DNA of 60,384 bases from Betaproteobacteria bacterium (GTDB lineage: Bacteria; Pseudomonadota; Gammaproteobacteria; Burkholderiales; SG8-39): assembly GCA_016234705.1 (NCBI GenBank), contig JACRAS010000057.1, forward strand, positions 1-60,384. The letters are read 5' to 3'. Shown one piece after another: positions 17,729 through 25,638 of the stretch. Below the pieces are notes generated by a model. It saw nothing but the letters and a program-made list of their open reading frames with translations. It did not search any database and was not told the DNA's origin. Made by a program: the position numbers and the translations under genes. Position 1 is the first letter of the stretch; each line of letters starts with the position of its first letter.

Positions 17729-17957
17729 GGTTCGAGACTCCTCTGCGGGGGGAACAGACGAAATTCAATCCTGCCGTATTCGCGCCTCTGCCCGCCGGCG
17801 AAGGTTTGGCGCTGATTCGGCGCCACCGGGGATTGCGCTGCGAGCATGTTGCGCCTGCGCTCGGCCGATTGCAATGCCGGTCACGTCAAGATGGCGCGTA
17901 TCCTGAGAGGGGTGGGGCCATCGCACTGCGCTCAGCGATGTCGGGTAGGATTCCGGA

Positions 17958-18368
17958 CTATCCGAAAAGCCGTACAGCCAATGATCGCGGCGAGTGGATG
18001 GTTACTCCAGCGTACATCTTGCCGTAACCCGGACCAAAGCGCGTGTGGTCGCCCGTGACCAGCGCATCGCAGCGCAAGCGCATTGCGGCGGCCAACACGG
18101 TGCGGTCTTTTTCCGGCAGCCAGTTGACCAACTTCAGTTCCGGACCAGGGGCTTGTGCGGGGCTGATGTGCAGGCGTTCGAGTAAAGCCTCGAACGCGAT
18201 CAACGCGTCTGGCGCCTTGGCAGTGAGATTCCGGCGTGCCTCGATCACGACGTAGTCGTCAACCCAACACTCGTGTCCGCTGTCGAGAAGCAGGCGCAGC
18301 AATTCGCGCACCGCGCCAGCGGATTTCGCCGCCGAGAACAGGATGTTTGCGTCCAGAAACACCCGCAT
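17958..18368 (-). CDS. PIN-domain ribonuclease toxin (VapC-like)
   Basis: 136 residues. The PIN fold is indicated by the N-terminal FLDANILFSAA (Asp7), the acidic VVIEARRNL region (Glu at about 43), Asp in PEKDRTVLAAA and the closing VTGDHTRF. It follows an AbrB-type antitoxin gene with an 18-base gap in the usual antitoxin-toxin order. It would cleave RNA when freed from its partner. The target is unknown. Confidence 0.8.
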   Translation of the reverse strand: MRVFLDANILFSAAKSAGAVRELLRLLLDSGHECWVDDYVVIEARRNLTAKAPDALIAFEALLERLHISPAQAPGPELKLVNWLPEKDRTVLAAAMRLRCDALVTGDHTRFGPGYGKMYAGVTIHSPRSLAVRLFG

Positions 18369-18386
18369 AGCGTGGGCGCGCTGCGC

Positions 18387-18662
18387 TCAGCGGGTAGATT
18401 TGCGCTTGGGGCGCTTAGCACGCTTGACCGCCGGGGCCTTGGCGCCAAGGTAGGCAGCGAGTTCTTGTTCGGCAGCGTCGAACTCGCGCACGCGCTCGGG
18501 CGTGTACATCTCCAGCGGCATTGTGATGGCGGGACGCAGCAGCAAACCCTCCGGCGTGGTTTCGGCGATAAGATGGTCTTCAGCCTTCAGTCCAAGCGCC
18601 TGACGCAGTTTGGCCGGCAGTGTGATCACGCCTCGGCTGGTGATGGTGACATTCGCTTTCAT
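18387..18662 (-). CDS. AbrB/MazE-type antitoxin
   Basis: 91 residues from ATG 18662. MKANVTITSRGVITLPAKLR is the swapped-hairpin AbrB DNA-binding domain, followed by LGLKAEDHLIAETTPEGLLL. The C-terminus is Lys/Arg-rich (KRAKRPKRKS), unusual for the toxin-binding end, which is often acidic. The frame's earlier start at 18707 adds a non-homologous stretch. It forms a pair with the PIN gene downstream and is divergent from fic. Confidence 0.8.
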   Translation of the reverse strand: MKANVTITSRGVITLPAKLRQALGLKAEDHLIAETTPEGLLLRPAITMPLEMYTPERVREFDAAEQELAAYLGAKAPAVKRAKRPKRKSTR

Positions 18663-18748
18663 GCATTCCAGTATAGCAGAATTACTGAAAAATGCGGTAG
18701 CGATCAAAGATTAGTGAAAATCCCATGTTCGCGTCTGAGTCGAATTCA

Positions 18749-18786
18749 TGCCATAATAACATCAAAAAACGATGTGATTAATGGCA
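18749..18786. promoter_or_regulatory. Long imperfect inverted repeat between the AbrB antitoxin and fic genes
   Basis: TGCCATAATAACATC (18749-18763) pairs with GATGTGATTAATGGCA (18771-18786) across a 7-base A-rich loop. It lies in the AT-rich gap between divergent genes, where an AbrB antitoxin would bind for autoregulation. The operator role is inferred; no clear -35/-10 pair was found. Confidence 0.45.
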
Positions 18787-18844
18787 GTTGCTGAGAATAA
18801 GGCGATTATAAGGTAAAAACGTCTCATCTATTGATGCTAATAAG

Positions 18845-20044
18845 ATGTCCGAAACCACTAATCCCACTTGGGTTTGGCAGTCCCAGTCCTGGCCGACCTT
18901 CCCCTATGACGAGCAGGCGCTTGCCGCGCCGCTTGCTCGTGCCCGTCTCGCGCAGGGAAGACTTTTAGGCAAGGCCGATGCGGTCGGGGCTCAAGGCTTT
19001 GCCGGTGCCTTGCGCGAACTCTGGACCGGGGAAGCGGTAGCCACCGCGGAAATCGAAGGAGAGAAGCTCAACGTCGATGCCGTGCGCTCGTCGGTCGCAC
19101 GACGGCTTGGCATCGGCTCGTCTTTCGCCGCGGCGGTGCCGCGGCAGGTCGAGGGCCTGCTCGACGTAATGGAAGACGCAGCGGCGCGCTGGGACTCACC
19201 CCTCACCGAGGAGCGGCTCTGCACCTGGCAGGCCGCACTCTTTCCCACAGGCTACTCGGCTCTGCGTCGCGTCGAAGTCGGACGCTTCCGCTCGCATCCG
19301 CAGCCGATGCAAATCGTGAGCGGCCCAATAGGGCACGAAACGGTTCATTATGAAGCGCCGCCCTCGGCCGCAGTGCGAGCCGAGATGCGAAGCTTCCTCG
19401 ACTGGTTCAACCGCACGCGAGCGGTCAGCGCGGGCGGCCCCGCGGACGGGCTGGTGCGCGCGGGTCTTGCACACCTCTGGTTCGAGACTATCCACCCGTT
19501 TGAGGATGGCAATGGCCGCATCGGACGCGCCGTCCTAGACATGGCCCTCGCTCAGGATGCACGGCTCGGCCACCGCTTGCATGGCCTGTCGCAAGAGTTC
19601 CGCGACCGGCGATCCGAGTACTACGACAGGCTGAATCACGCCCAGCGCGGCTCGAACGACGCCACCTCCTGGCTGCTCTGGCTTGTCGACGCATTCGAGG
19701 CATCGTGTGCGCGTGGAGCAGCGCTCATCGACGAGTCCGTCGCACGCGCCCGCTTCTGGAACGAGCATAAGGACGTCGCGCTGACCGGACGGCAACGCAA
19801 GGCACTCAATCGCATGCTCGAGGCCGGACCGGGACGCTTTGAGGGCGGCATGAGCGCGCGCAAGTACGCCGCGCTCACGAACACCTCGGGCCCCACTGCG
19901 ACGCGCGAGCTCGTCGACCTCGTGCAGAAAGGCTTGCTCGTCGCCAGGGGTGAGGGACGTTCCCGCCGCTACGAGCTCACGCTTCCCGGCTGGGAATGGG
20001 TCCCTGTTCGGGAAAAGAAGAAATCTGGCCCGGCAAGCGGCTAA
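18845..20044 (+). CDS. Fic-domain protein (AMP-transferase type), class II, with DUF4172 N-terminus
   Basis: 399 residues. The Fic core motif HPFEDGNGRIGR is complete (about 217-228). The self-inhibitory motif of class II Fic proteins ([ST]xxxE[GN]) appears upstream as T67-A-E-I-E71-G72, so activity should be repressed in cis. The N-terminal WQSQSWPTFPYD segment and C-terminal winged-helix-like part (NTSGPTATRELVDLVQKGLL) fit the DUF4172-Fic-wHTH layout. The reaction is probably AMPylation of a target protein. Its stop lies one base before the mini-hsdR start. The ribosome site is weak. Confidence 0.85.
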   Translation: MSETTNPTWVWQSQSWPTFPYDEQALAAPLARARLAQGRLLGKADAVGAQGFAGALRELWTGEAVATAEIEGEKLNVDAVRSSVARRLGIGSSFAAAVPRQVEGLLDVMEDAAARWDSPLTEERLCTWQAALFPTGYSALRRVEVGRFRSHPQPMQIVSGPIGHETVHYEAPPSAAVRAEMRSFLDWFNRTRAVSAGGPADGLVRAGLAHLWFETIHPFEDGNGRIGRAVLDMALAQDARLGHRLHGLSQEFRDRRSEYYDRLNHAQRGSNDATSWLLWLVDAFEASCARGAALIDESVARARFWNEHKDVALTGRQRKALNRMLEAGPGRFEGGMSARKYAALTNTSGPTATRELVDLVQKGLLVARGEGRSRRYELTLPGWEWVPVREKKKSGPASG

Positions 20045-20045
20045 A

Positions 20046-20489
20046 ATGCCGCACATGGTCGGTTCGCGAAATCAACCCGCCGCATCGCTCAACGAAGGGC
20101 AGGCGCGCTACATCCTCATCGACCCGGCATTGCGCGGCGCCGGATGGAATCTCGAAGACCGGACGCAGGTGGGCTTCGAAATTTCCGTCGATGGCTATGA
20201 CGCCGCGCCCTGGAACGGGGTCACCGACTACTGTCTATATGCGCCGGGCGGCGAAGTTATCGCCGTGGTCGAGGCTAAGCGCTGCTCGCGCAACCCGCGC
20301 GAGGCCGACGAGCAACTGCGCCACTACGTCAGCGAAATCGCAAGACGCCTCCTCAAACAGCGCCACTTGGTCGAGGCTGATCTGTACGAAACGCTGTTGA
20401 CCGTATTCGGCCGCAACGCGGTCGATCGTTATTTCAGTCCCGCCGAGATCAGGGGTCTGCTGGAACTGACCGAACGGCTGGCGGCTTGA
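20046..20489 (+). pseudogene. Mini-HsdR: in-frame internal deletion of a type I restriction R subunit
   Basis: 147 codons. Residues 1-100 match the first 100 of the intact HsdR at 22084 (about 87% by eye). From LLKQRHLVEADLYE (residue 102 on) it matches the last ~45 residues of the same protein. About 780 residues, including the whole helicase motor, are missing, yet the frame is kept. The nuclease-type residues remain: Asp61 in VTDYC, Glu76 and Lys78 in VEAKR. The context before ATG (GCGGCTAAA) is identical in both copies. It may be a dead relic or a small expressed nuclease-like protein. Confidence 0.85.
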
Positions 20490-20512
20490 GCCGTTTCAGG
20501 CGGGCCGGTGCC

Positions 20513-20540
20513 TGTATAATGCGTGTTGAAAGTTTCAACA
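20513..20540 (+). promoter_or_regulatory. Promoter and palindromic operator of the RHH-VapC pair
   Basis: An extended -10 box TGTATAAT (20513-20520) is followed by the palindrome TGTTGAAAGTTTCAACA (20524-20540, 8-bp arms, 1-base centre) around the likely transcription start, 14 bases before the GTG of the antitoxin gene. This is the usual position for autoregulation by an antitoxin-toxin complex. So the pair has its own promoter inside the decayed restriction locus. Confidence 0.6.
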
Positions 20541-20553
20541 ATGGAGGTGTGTC

Positions 20554-20787
20554 GTGGCCACAGTTAACTTCAGCGTGCCGGTGGAGATCAAGAACGCGTT
20601 CAACAAAGCGTTCGAGGGCGAGAACAAGAGCGCCGTACTGGCGGTGCTGATGCGTCAAGCCGTGGAGGAGCGCAAGCGCAAAAAGCGCCGCGCCCTCGCG
20701 ATTGATGCGCTGCTCCGATTACGGCACCGCATTCGGCCCGCCACCGCCGCGGCGACCGGGCGGGCGAGACGCAAGGGCCGCCCGTGA
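20554..20787 (+). CDS. Small ribbon-helix-helix-like antitoxin
   Basis: 77 residues from GTG 20554, with GGAGG 6 bases upstream. MATVNFSVPVEIKNAFNKAF resembles an RHH strand plus helix, and the C-terminus is very basic (KRKKRRALAID, GRARRKGRP). It overlaps the VapC gene by 4 bases (GTGA), the usual translational coupling in such pairs. It is not related to the Phd-type antitoxin in the equivalent position at 24956. Confidence 0.7.
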   Translation: MATVNFSVPVEIKNAFNKAFEGENKSAVLAVLMRQAVEERKRKKRRALAIDALLRLRHRIRPATAAATGRARRKGRP

Positions 20788-21224
20788 TCCTTGTCGTTGA
20801 CGCAAGCGTCATCGTCAAGTGGTTCTTCCGCGACCCCGCGATCGAGGAGCATGCTGAACACGCGCTGTTCGTGCTGCAATCCGTGCGCGCCGGAACCGTG
20901 GAGATATTGCAACCACCGCACTGGCTGGCCGAGGTGGCTGCGGTGATCGCCCGTCTGGAGCCGGGCCTCGCGGACGAGGCCATGGACGTGCTTGACGCCA
21001 TGGAGCTTCCCGTCGCCGCCGATGTCGCGGTGTACAAGCGGGCGACGTCGCTTTCCGCAGCACTGCGCCAGCACGTTTTCGATACGCTTTACCACGCGGT
21101 CGCCTTGGAGCATGGAGCCGAGCTCATCAGCGCCGACCGCTGCTATTGCCGGATAGCGAAGCACCTCGGTCGAATCACCTATCTTGCAAATTGGGAGCGG
21201 TTGCAGCGAGGCGCTGCCCGATAG
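20784..21224 (+). CDS. VapC-family PIN-domain toxin
   Basis: 146 residues from GTG 20784. PIN features: VVDASVIVKWFF (Asp6), LAEVAAVIAR with the second acidic residue, VFDTLYHAVALEHGAEL and ISADRCY. It has the usual length for VapC nucleases, which cut tRNA or rRNA. A 13-codon remnant of hsdM starts 4 bases after its stop, the same arrangement as for the VapC at 25228, which is followed by the intact hsdM. Confidence 0.85.
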   Translation: MILVVDASVIVKWFFRDPAIEEHAEHALFVLQSVRAGTVEILQPPHWLAEVAAVIARLEPGLADEAMDVLDAMELPVAADVAVYKRATSLSAALRQHVFDTLYHAVALEHGAELISADRCYCRIAKHLGRITYLANWERLQRGAAR

Positions 21225-21228
21225 CCTC

Positions 21229-21270
21229 GTGCTGACCGATACCAGCCTCCGCTCCGCAGTCGAGGGTTGA
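21229..21270 (+). pseudogene. hsdM 5' remnant (13 codons)
   Basis: GTGCTGACCGATACCAGC and following bases read (V/M)LTDTSLRSAVEG-stop. The first eleven residues match the start of the intact HsdM at 25639 (MLTDTNLRSAVD), and about 33 of 37 bases are identical. The rest of hsdM and all of hsdS are missing here. It fixes the boundary of the ancestral hsdR-TA-hsdM duplication. Confidence 0.75.
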
Positions 21271-21323
21271 CCGCTAAAGTGAGTCGGTGCGGGCGAGCGT
21301 CTGGGGAAACTTTGGCCGTCGGA

Positions 21324-21343
21324 GGTGCTCGCAATTTGCGACC
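21324..21343. repeat. Palindromic repeat, TCGCAATTTGCGA family
   Basis: GGTGCTCGCAATTTGCGACC contains the near-palindrome TCGCAATTTGCGA. The same core occurs at 31961-31975 and 32013-32027, at the other edge of the defence island. It lies in the 243-base gap between the hsdM remnant and parD, which has no gene. Confidence 0.5.
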
Positions 21344-21453
21344 AATTCGTTGTCGGGGAGCGGAAGGTAGTCCATTGGCCGTGCATTTATGAGATTCGAA
21401 GTATCTACGGCCAATTCAATTTAATCGATTACGGTGTGGTGATCCTGTATATC

Positions 21454-21502
21454 TTGACGAAACGTTGACGCCTCAGTTTATAATAACTGTTGTTAATAGT
21501 TA
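21454..21502 (+). promoter_or_regulatory. Promoter and operator of parDE
   Basis: TTGACG (21454-21459) and TATAAT (21479-21484) are 19 bases apart, a little long. Directly after the -10 box comes the inverted repeat TAACT/AGTTA (21484-21488 and 21498-21502), overlapping the start region and ending next to the AGGAGA ribosome site. Position suits ParD autorepression. Confidence 0.45.
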
Positions 21503-21513
21503 GGAGAACCACC

Positions 21514-21780
21514 ATGCCCACCAGCGTCGCGCTCAGCCCTCACTTCGAGAGCTTTATCCAGGAACAGGTGAAATCCGGGCGCTACAACAACGCCAGCGAG
21601 GTGGTGCGTGCCGGGCTTCGCTTGCTGGAAGATCAGCACGGGCGGGCCAAGCTGCAGCGGGAGGAACTGCGCGCAGCGATTGCAGCAGGCCTGGCGAGCG
21701 GTCCGGGGCAATCCGCTGACAGCGTATTCAACCGGCTGGAGACCAAGTATCGCAAGCAGGCCGGCAAACGCGCCGCCTGA
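21514..21780 (+). CDS. parD: ParD-family antitoxin
   Basis: 88 residues from ATG 21514 (AGGAGA 7 bases upstream). MPTSVALSPHFESFIQEQVK plus GRYNNASEVVRAGLRLLEDQ is the ribbon-helix-helix domain typical of ParD. The second half would be the disordered toxin-binding tail. Its TGA overlaps the ATG of parE by one base. Confidence 0.88.
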   Translation: MPTSVALSPHFESFIQEQVKSGRYNNASEVVRAGLRLLEDQHGRAKLQREELRAAIAAGLASGPGQSADSVFNRLETKYRKQAGKRAA

Positions 21781-22082
21781 TGCACGTCGCCGTTTCCCCG
21801 CTCGCCGAGCGGGACCTGGAAGCGATTGGTGATTACATCGCCGAGGACAACCCATCGCGGGCAGTGAGTTTCATCGCTGAACTGCGCATCCAATGCGCCA
21901 CCATTGCGAAAGCGCCGCAGGCCTATCGGGTTCGTCCGGAACTGGGCGAGGGCATACGCTCATGCGCCCACGGCAACTACGTGATTTTCTTCACTGCGAC
22001 GAAAGCCCGGCTGACCATCGTGCGCGTACTGCACGGTGCGATGGACATCCCGGCGCAATTCACAGGCGGAGCGAGCGGCTAA
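21780..22082 (+). CDS. parE: ParE/RelE-superfamily toxin
   Basis: 100 residues. Family features are SPLAERDLEAIGDYIAEDNP, a central helix with APQAYRVRPELGEGIRS and the strand pair YVIFFTATKARLTIVRVLHGAMDI. ParE toxins poison DNA gyrase. The gene stops two bases before the ATG of the intact hsdR, so the pair abuts the restriction operon. Confidence 0.88.
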   Translation: MHVAVSPLAERDLEAIGDYIAEDNPSRAVSFIAELRIQCATIAKAPQAYRVRPELGEGIRSCAHGNYVIFFTATKARLTIVRVLHGAMDIPAQFTGGASG

Positions 22083-22083
22083 A

Positions 22084-24867
22084 ATGCCGCACATGATCGG
22101 CCCCCGAAATCAACCCGCTTCATCCTTCACCGAAGGTCAGACCCGCTACATCGTCATCGACCCGGCGTTGCGCGAAGCGGGATGGAATCTCGAAGACCGG
22201 ACGCAGGTGGGGTTCGAGATTCCCGTCGATGGCTATGACGCCGCGCCCTGGAACGGGGTCACCGACTACTGTCTGTATGCGCCCGGCGGCGAAGTCCTGG
22301 CCGTGGTCGAGGCGAAGCGCTGTGCGCGCAACCCGCGCGAGGCCGACGAGCAACTGCGCCACTATGTCACCGAAATCGCCAAACGCCAGTCGTATGCGCC
22401 GTTCGGATTCATGACCAACGGCCTGCAAACCTGGTTCTGGGAAGTCGGTCTGGCCAATCCGCGCGTCGTCGCCGGATTCTTTTCGCCGCAGGACTTGCAG
22501 CGCCTGCTGTTCCTGCGGCAGAACGGCCGGCCGCTGCCGAGCATGGCCATCAACACCGGTATCGTGGACCGGCCATACCAGCATGAGGCCATACGCCGCG
22601 TTGCCGAGTCCTTCGCCGCCAACAAGCGCCGCGCGCTGCTGGTGATGGCCACAGGCACCGGCAAGACGCGCACCACCATGGCATTGATCGATTTGTTCCT
22701 GCGCGCGAATCAAGCACAGAACGTGCTGTTCCTCGCCGACCGCGACGCGCTGGTCGATCAGGCGCTGACCGACGGCTTCAAGGCGCACCTGCCGCATGAA
22801 CCGCGCGACCGCATCTACACCTGGAAGGTCGATACGCAGAAGCGCCTGTTCGTCGCCACCGAACAGACCCTTAGCCTGTGCTTTCAGAAATTCAATCCCG
22901 GCTTCTTCGACCTGATCATCTTCGACGAGGCGCATCGTTCTATTTTCCGGCGCTTCACCGAGGTCATCGAATATTTCGACGCACGCATGATCGGGCTTAC
23001 GGCGACACCGGCCAACTTCATCGAGCGCGACACCTTCCGCGTGTTTCAGTGCGACAACTCGACGCCCACCTTTCTCTATGAATACCAGCACGCGGTGAAG
23101 GAGGGGTTCCTCGTCGATTTCAGCCTGTATCAGGCGCGCACCGGCTTTCAGCGCAAAGGCATCAAGGGCGCCGATCTCACCGAGGAAGACCGCAATGCGC
23201 TGATCGAGCAGGGACTCGATCCGGATGCCATCGATTACGCCGGCACTGAAATTGAAATCGAAGTGAGTAACAAGGACACGCTGCGCCGGCAGTGGGAAGA
23301 GATCATGGACGTCTGCCTCAAGGACCAGTCGGGGCAACTTCCGGGCAAGACCATCGTCTTCGCCATGACCAAGGCGCATGCGCATCGCATTGCGGAAGTG
23401 TTCGAGGAAATGTACCCGCAGCACGTCGGCGTGGCCCAGGTCATCACCTCCACCACCGAGCGCGTGCGCGACGGCAGCTATGGCGACGGCCTGATCACCA
23501 AGTTCAAGAAGAACGACCTGCCGCGCATCGCCGTGTCGGTGGATATGCTCGATACCGGCGTGGACATACCCGAAGCCGTGAATCTCGTCTTCATGAAACC
23601 GGTGCAGTCGCGCATCAAGCTGTGGCAGATGATCGGCCGCGGCACGCGCAATCACCAGGCGTGCCGGTTTTTCGATCGCCTGCCCGAAGGCCGCAAGACC
23701 GAATTCAAGATCATCGATTTCTGGCAGAACGACTTCGACAAACAGGCGGACGAGCGCGCGCCCTCCGAAGTGCCGGTGCTGGTGTCGATCTTCAATACCC
23801 GGCTCAAAATCCTCGTGGGGCTGCTGCCCGATCACGAAACGCTGGCGTTCAAACAGACCGTTTCGGACCTTCGGGATATGCTCGATCGCATTCCCCAGGA
23901 CTCGTTTCCGGTGCGCAAGGTCTGGACCGAAATAGAGCAAGCCTGGCAGGACGGCTTCTGGACGCTGGTCACCCCGGTCAAAATCGATTTCCTGCGCCTC
24001 CAGGTGGGGCCGCTGCTGCGTTTCGCGGCCGACGTCGATGTCGCCGCCGAAACGTTCACGCACAAGGTCGAACGCCTGAAACTCCAGATGCAGTCTGGCT
24101 CTCCGGCTCCCCAGCTCCTGCTATCAATCGCCGAGGACGTGAGCCTGCTGCCGGAAATCGAGCGACTGGTCGAGCGGTACGCTAGCGCCAAGCTCGCGCT
24201 GTCGAATGCGCTCGCCTCGGCCGAGCCGGGACAATTGACGCGCCTGATCGCCGAACTGGCGCCGTTGATGAAAAACCGGCGCAACCGCCCCAGCGCCTTT
24301 CTCAAGATTGACCTGCCGGACTTCATCGAAACCCGCGGCTACATCTCGGTCGGGGAGGGCGGCCAGCAAATCCACGTAGAGGAATACCGGCGGCGGGTCG
24401 AGGCCCGGATCCTGCAGATCGTCGAGACCCACCCGGCGCTCACCGCGATCCGGGAGGGTCGCGAGCTGAGCGACGAACAGTTGATCGATCTGGAGCGCAC
24501 GCTGCACCGGGAATTGGGCGAGGGCGAGCTGCATCTTTCGCCCAAGCTCATCCATATTGCCTTCGGGCTCAAGACCGACAACTTCCTCGGTTTTTTGCGC
24601 CACGTGCTCACACTGGACGCGATACCCGATTACCCCCAGGTGGTGCAACGGGCGTTCGAGCAGCATGTCGCCGCGCACCGCTACAATGCCGACCAGATTC
24701 GCTTCCTGCGCGCGGTGCAGGAACTGTTCCTCAAGCAACGCCGCTTGGTTGAGGCGGATCTGTACGAACCGCCGCTGACCGTGTTCGGCCGCAATGCCGT
24801 CGATCGTTATTTCAATCCCGCCGAAGTGCGCGAAATCCTCGATCTGACGGAAAAGCTGGCCGCCTGA
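22084..24867 (+). CDS. hsdR: Type I restriction enzyme R subunit (EcoEI-like)
   Basis: 927 residues. N-terminal PD-(D/E)xK nuclease: Asp61, Glu76, Lys78 (VTDY, VEAKR). SF2 translocase: Walker A ATGTGKTRT (about 189), DEAH (about 281), TATPANF (about 305) and motif VI QMIGRGTRN (about 515). An EcoEI_R_C-type C-terminal domain extends to 927. ATG 22084 is chosen over 22036 because it matches the start of the mini-HsdR copy. The subunit translocates and cuts unmodified DNA with HsdM and HsdS. A toxin-antitoxin pair separates it from hsdM. Confidence 0.93.
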   Translation: MPHMIGPRNQPASSFTEGQTRYIVIDPALREAGWNLEDRTQVGFEIPVDGYDAAPWNGVTDYCLYAPGGEVLAVVEAKRCARNPREADEQLRHYVTEIAKRQSYAPFGFMTNGLQTWFWEVGLANPRVVAGFFSPQDLQRLLFLRQNGRPLPSMAINTGIVDRPYQHEAIRRVAESFAANKRRALLVMATGTGKTRTTMALIDLFLRANQAQNVLFLADRDALVDQALTDGFKAHLPHEPRDRIYTWKVDTQKRLFVATEQTLSLCFQKFNPGFFDLIIFDEAHRSIFRRFTEVIEYFDARMIGLTATPANFIERDTFRVFQCDNSTPTFLYEYQHAVKEGFLVDFSLYQARTGFQRKGIKGADLTEEDRNALIEQGLDPDAIDYAGTEIEIEVSNKDTLRRQWEEIMDVCLKDQSGQLPGKTIVFAMTKAHAHRIAEVFEEMYPQHVGVAQVITSTTERVRDGSYGDGLITKFKKNDLPRIAVSVDMLDTGVDIPEAVNLVFMKPVQSRIKLWQMIGRGTRNHQACRFFDRLPEGRKTEFKIIDFWQNDFDKQADERAPSEVPVLVSIFNTRLKILVGLLPDHETLAFKQTVSDLRDMLDRIPQDSFPVRKVWTEIEQAWQDGFWTLVTPVKIDFLRLQVGPLLRFAADVDVAAETFTHKVERLKLQMQSGSPAPQLLLSIAEDVSLLPEIERLVERYASAKLALSNALASAEPGQLTRLIAELAPLMKNRRNRPSAFLKIDLPDFIETRGYISVGEGGQQIHVEEYRRRVEARILQIVETHPALTAIREGRELSDEQLIDLERTLHRELGEGELHLSPKLIHIAFGLKTDNFLGFLRHVLTLDAIPDYPQVVQRAFEQHVAAHRYNADQIRFLRAVQELFLKQRRLVEADLYEPPLTVFGRNAVDRYFNPAEVREILDLTEKLAA

Positions 24868-24909
24868 CGAACTGGGTCGGGGGAAATTGCTTGCGACGAG
24901 GACCCTAGT

Positions 24910-24939
24910 TAGTCTAATCTAGTCTATACTAGTCTGACT
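24910..24939 (+). promoter_or_regulatory. Three 10-bp iterons upstream of the Phd-type antitoxin
   Basis: TAGTCT repeats at 24910, 24920 and 24930, exactly one helical turn apart, within TAGTCTAATC, TAGTCTATAC, TAGTCTGACT. The array ends 8 bases before the GGAGG ribosome site of the antitoxin. Spacing on one face of the helix suggests cooperative binding by the antitoxin or toxin-antitoxin complex. No separate -35/-10 pair is clear. Confidence 0.6.
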
Positions 24940-24955
24940 TTTGTGGAGGTGCACT

Positions 24956-25228
24956 ATGTCCGAAATCGGGGCCTACGAGGCCAAGACCCATTTGCCGAAA
25001 CTGCTGGCGCGGGTGGAGAAAGGGGAAAGCTTTGTGATCACGCGGCACGGCCGGGCCGTGGCGGAACTGACGCCTATGGGCAAGCAGGACGAGAAGAGCA
25101 TCCGGCGCGCTATCGCGGACTTGCGTTCCCTCCGGGATGAATTGGCAGGACGCGGGGTGCACATGCGCGATCTTCTGGGCAAGGGTGAATCCGTGCGCGA
25201 TCTGGCCCACAAGGGGCATCGCAACTGA
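24956..25228 (+). CDS. Phd/YefM-family antitoxin (VapB partner)
   Basis: 90 residues from ATG 24956, with GGAGG 7 bases upstream. MSEIGAYEAKTHLPKLLARV, then GESFVITRHGRAVAEL, is the Phd/YefM DNA-binding fold. The C-terminal half (DLRSLRDELAGRGVHMRDLL) would wrap the toxin. Its stop overlaps the VapC start (TGATG). It is inserted between hsdR and hsdM on the same strand. Confidence 0.88.
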   Translation: MSEIGAYEAKTHLPKLLARVEKGESFVITRHGRAVAELTPMGKQDEKSIRRAIADLRSLRDELAGRGVHMRDLLGKGESVRDLAHKGHRN

Positions 25229-25635
25229 TGGCGTTCGTGCTGGATTGCTCGGTGGCTCTTGCCTGGGTGTTGCCAGACGAAGGCAACGCTCATGCGGACG
25301 GTCTGCTCGATCGCCTGATTGGGGAGGGTGCCGTTGTGCCCCCGATCTGGCCGCTCGAGGTGGGCAACGTCCTGCTCGTCGCGCTGCGCCAGCGCCGCAT
25401 CCGGCAAAACGAACTTGAACCGATCATCGAGCGGCTGGCGCGCCTGCCCATCGAAGTCGATATCGGCGCGACCGATCACGCGCTTGCCGGTGTCCTGGTG
25501 CTTGCCGGGCAGCACGGCCTGACCACCTACGACGCGTCCTATCTCGATCTGGCCCAGCGCCGGAAACTGCCGCTGGCGACCCTGGACAAGAAGCTGCAGG
25601 CCGCCTGCCGCGCGGCGAAAGTAGAGGTTCTGTAA
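25228..25635 (+). CDS. vapC: VapC-family PIN-domain toxin
   Basis: 135 residues. PIN residues are visible in FVLDCSVALAWVLPDE (Asp6), PLEVGNVLLVALR (Glu) and TTYDASYLDLAQRRKLPLATLD (two Asp). It starts on the antitoxin stop and ends 3 bases before hsdM, so all five genes hsdR-phd-vapC-hsdM-hsdS appear to be one transcription unit. Loss of the operon would leave the stable toxin active, which may stabilise the restriction locus (inference). Confidence 0.9.
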   Translation: MAFVLDCSVALAWVLPDEGNAHADGLLDRLIGEGAVVPPIWPLEVGNVLLVALRQRRIRQNELEPIIERLARLPIEVDIGATDHALAGVLVLAGQHGLTTYDASYLDLAQRRKLPLATLDKKLQAACRAAKVEVL

Positions 25636-25638
25636 CAG

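Noticed and set aside
17713-18027. 104-codon plus frame between the M6 protease and PIN genes
   Set aside because: No recognisable domain, no convincing ribosome site, and it overlaps the PIN gene end; the 229-base gap appears non-coding.
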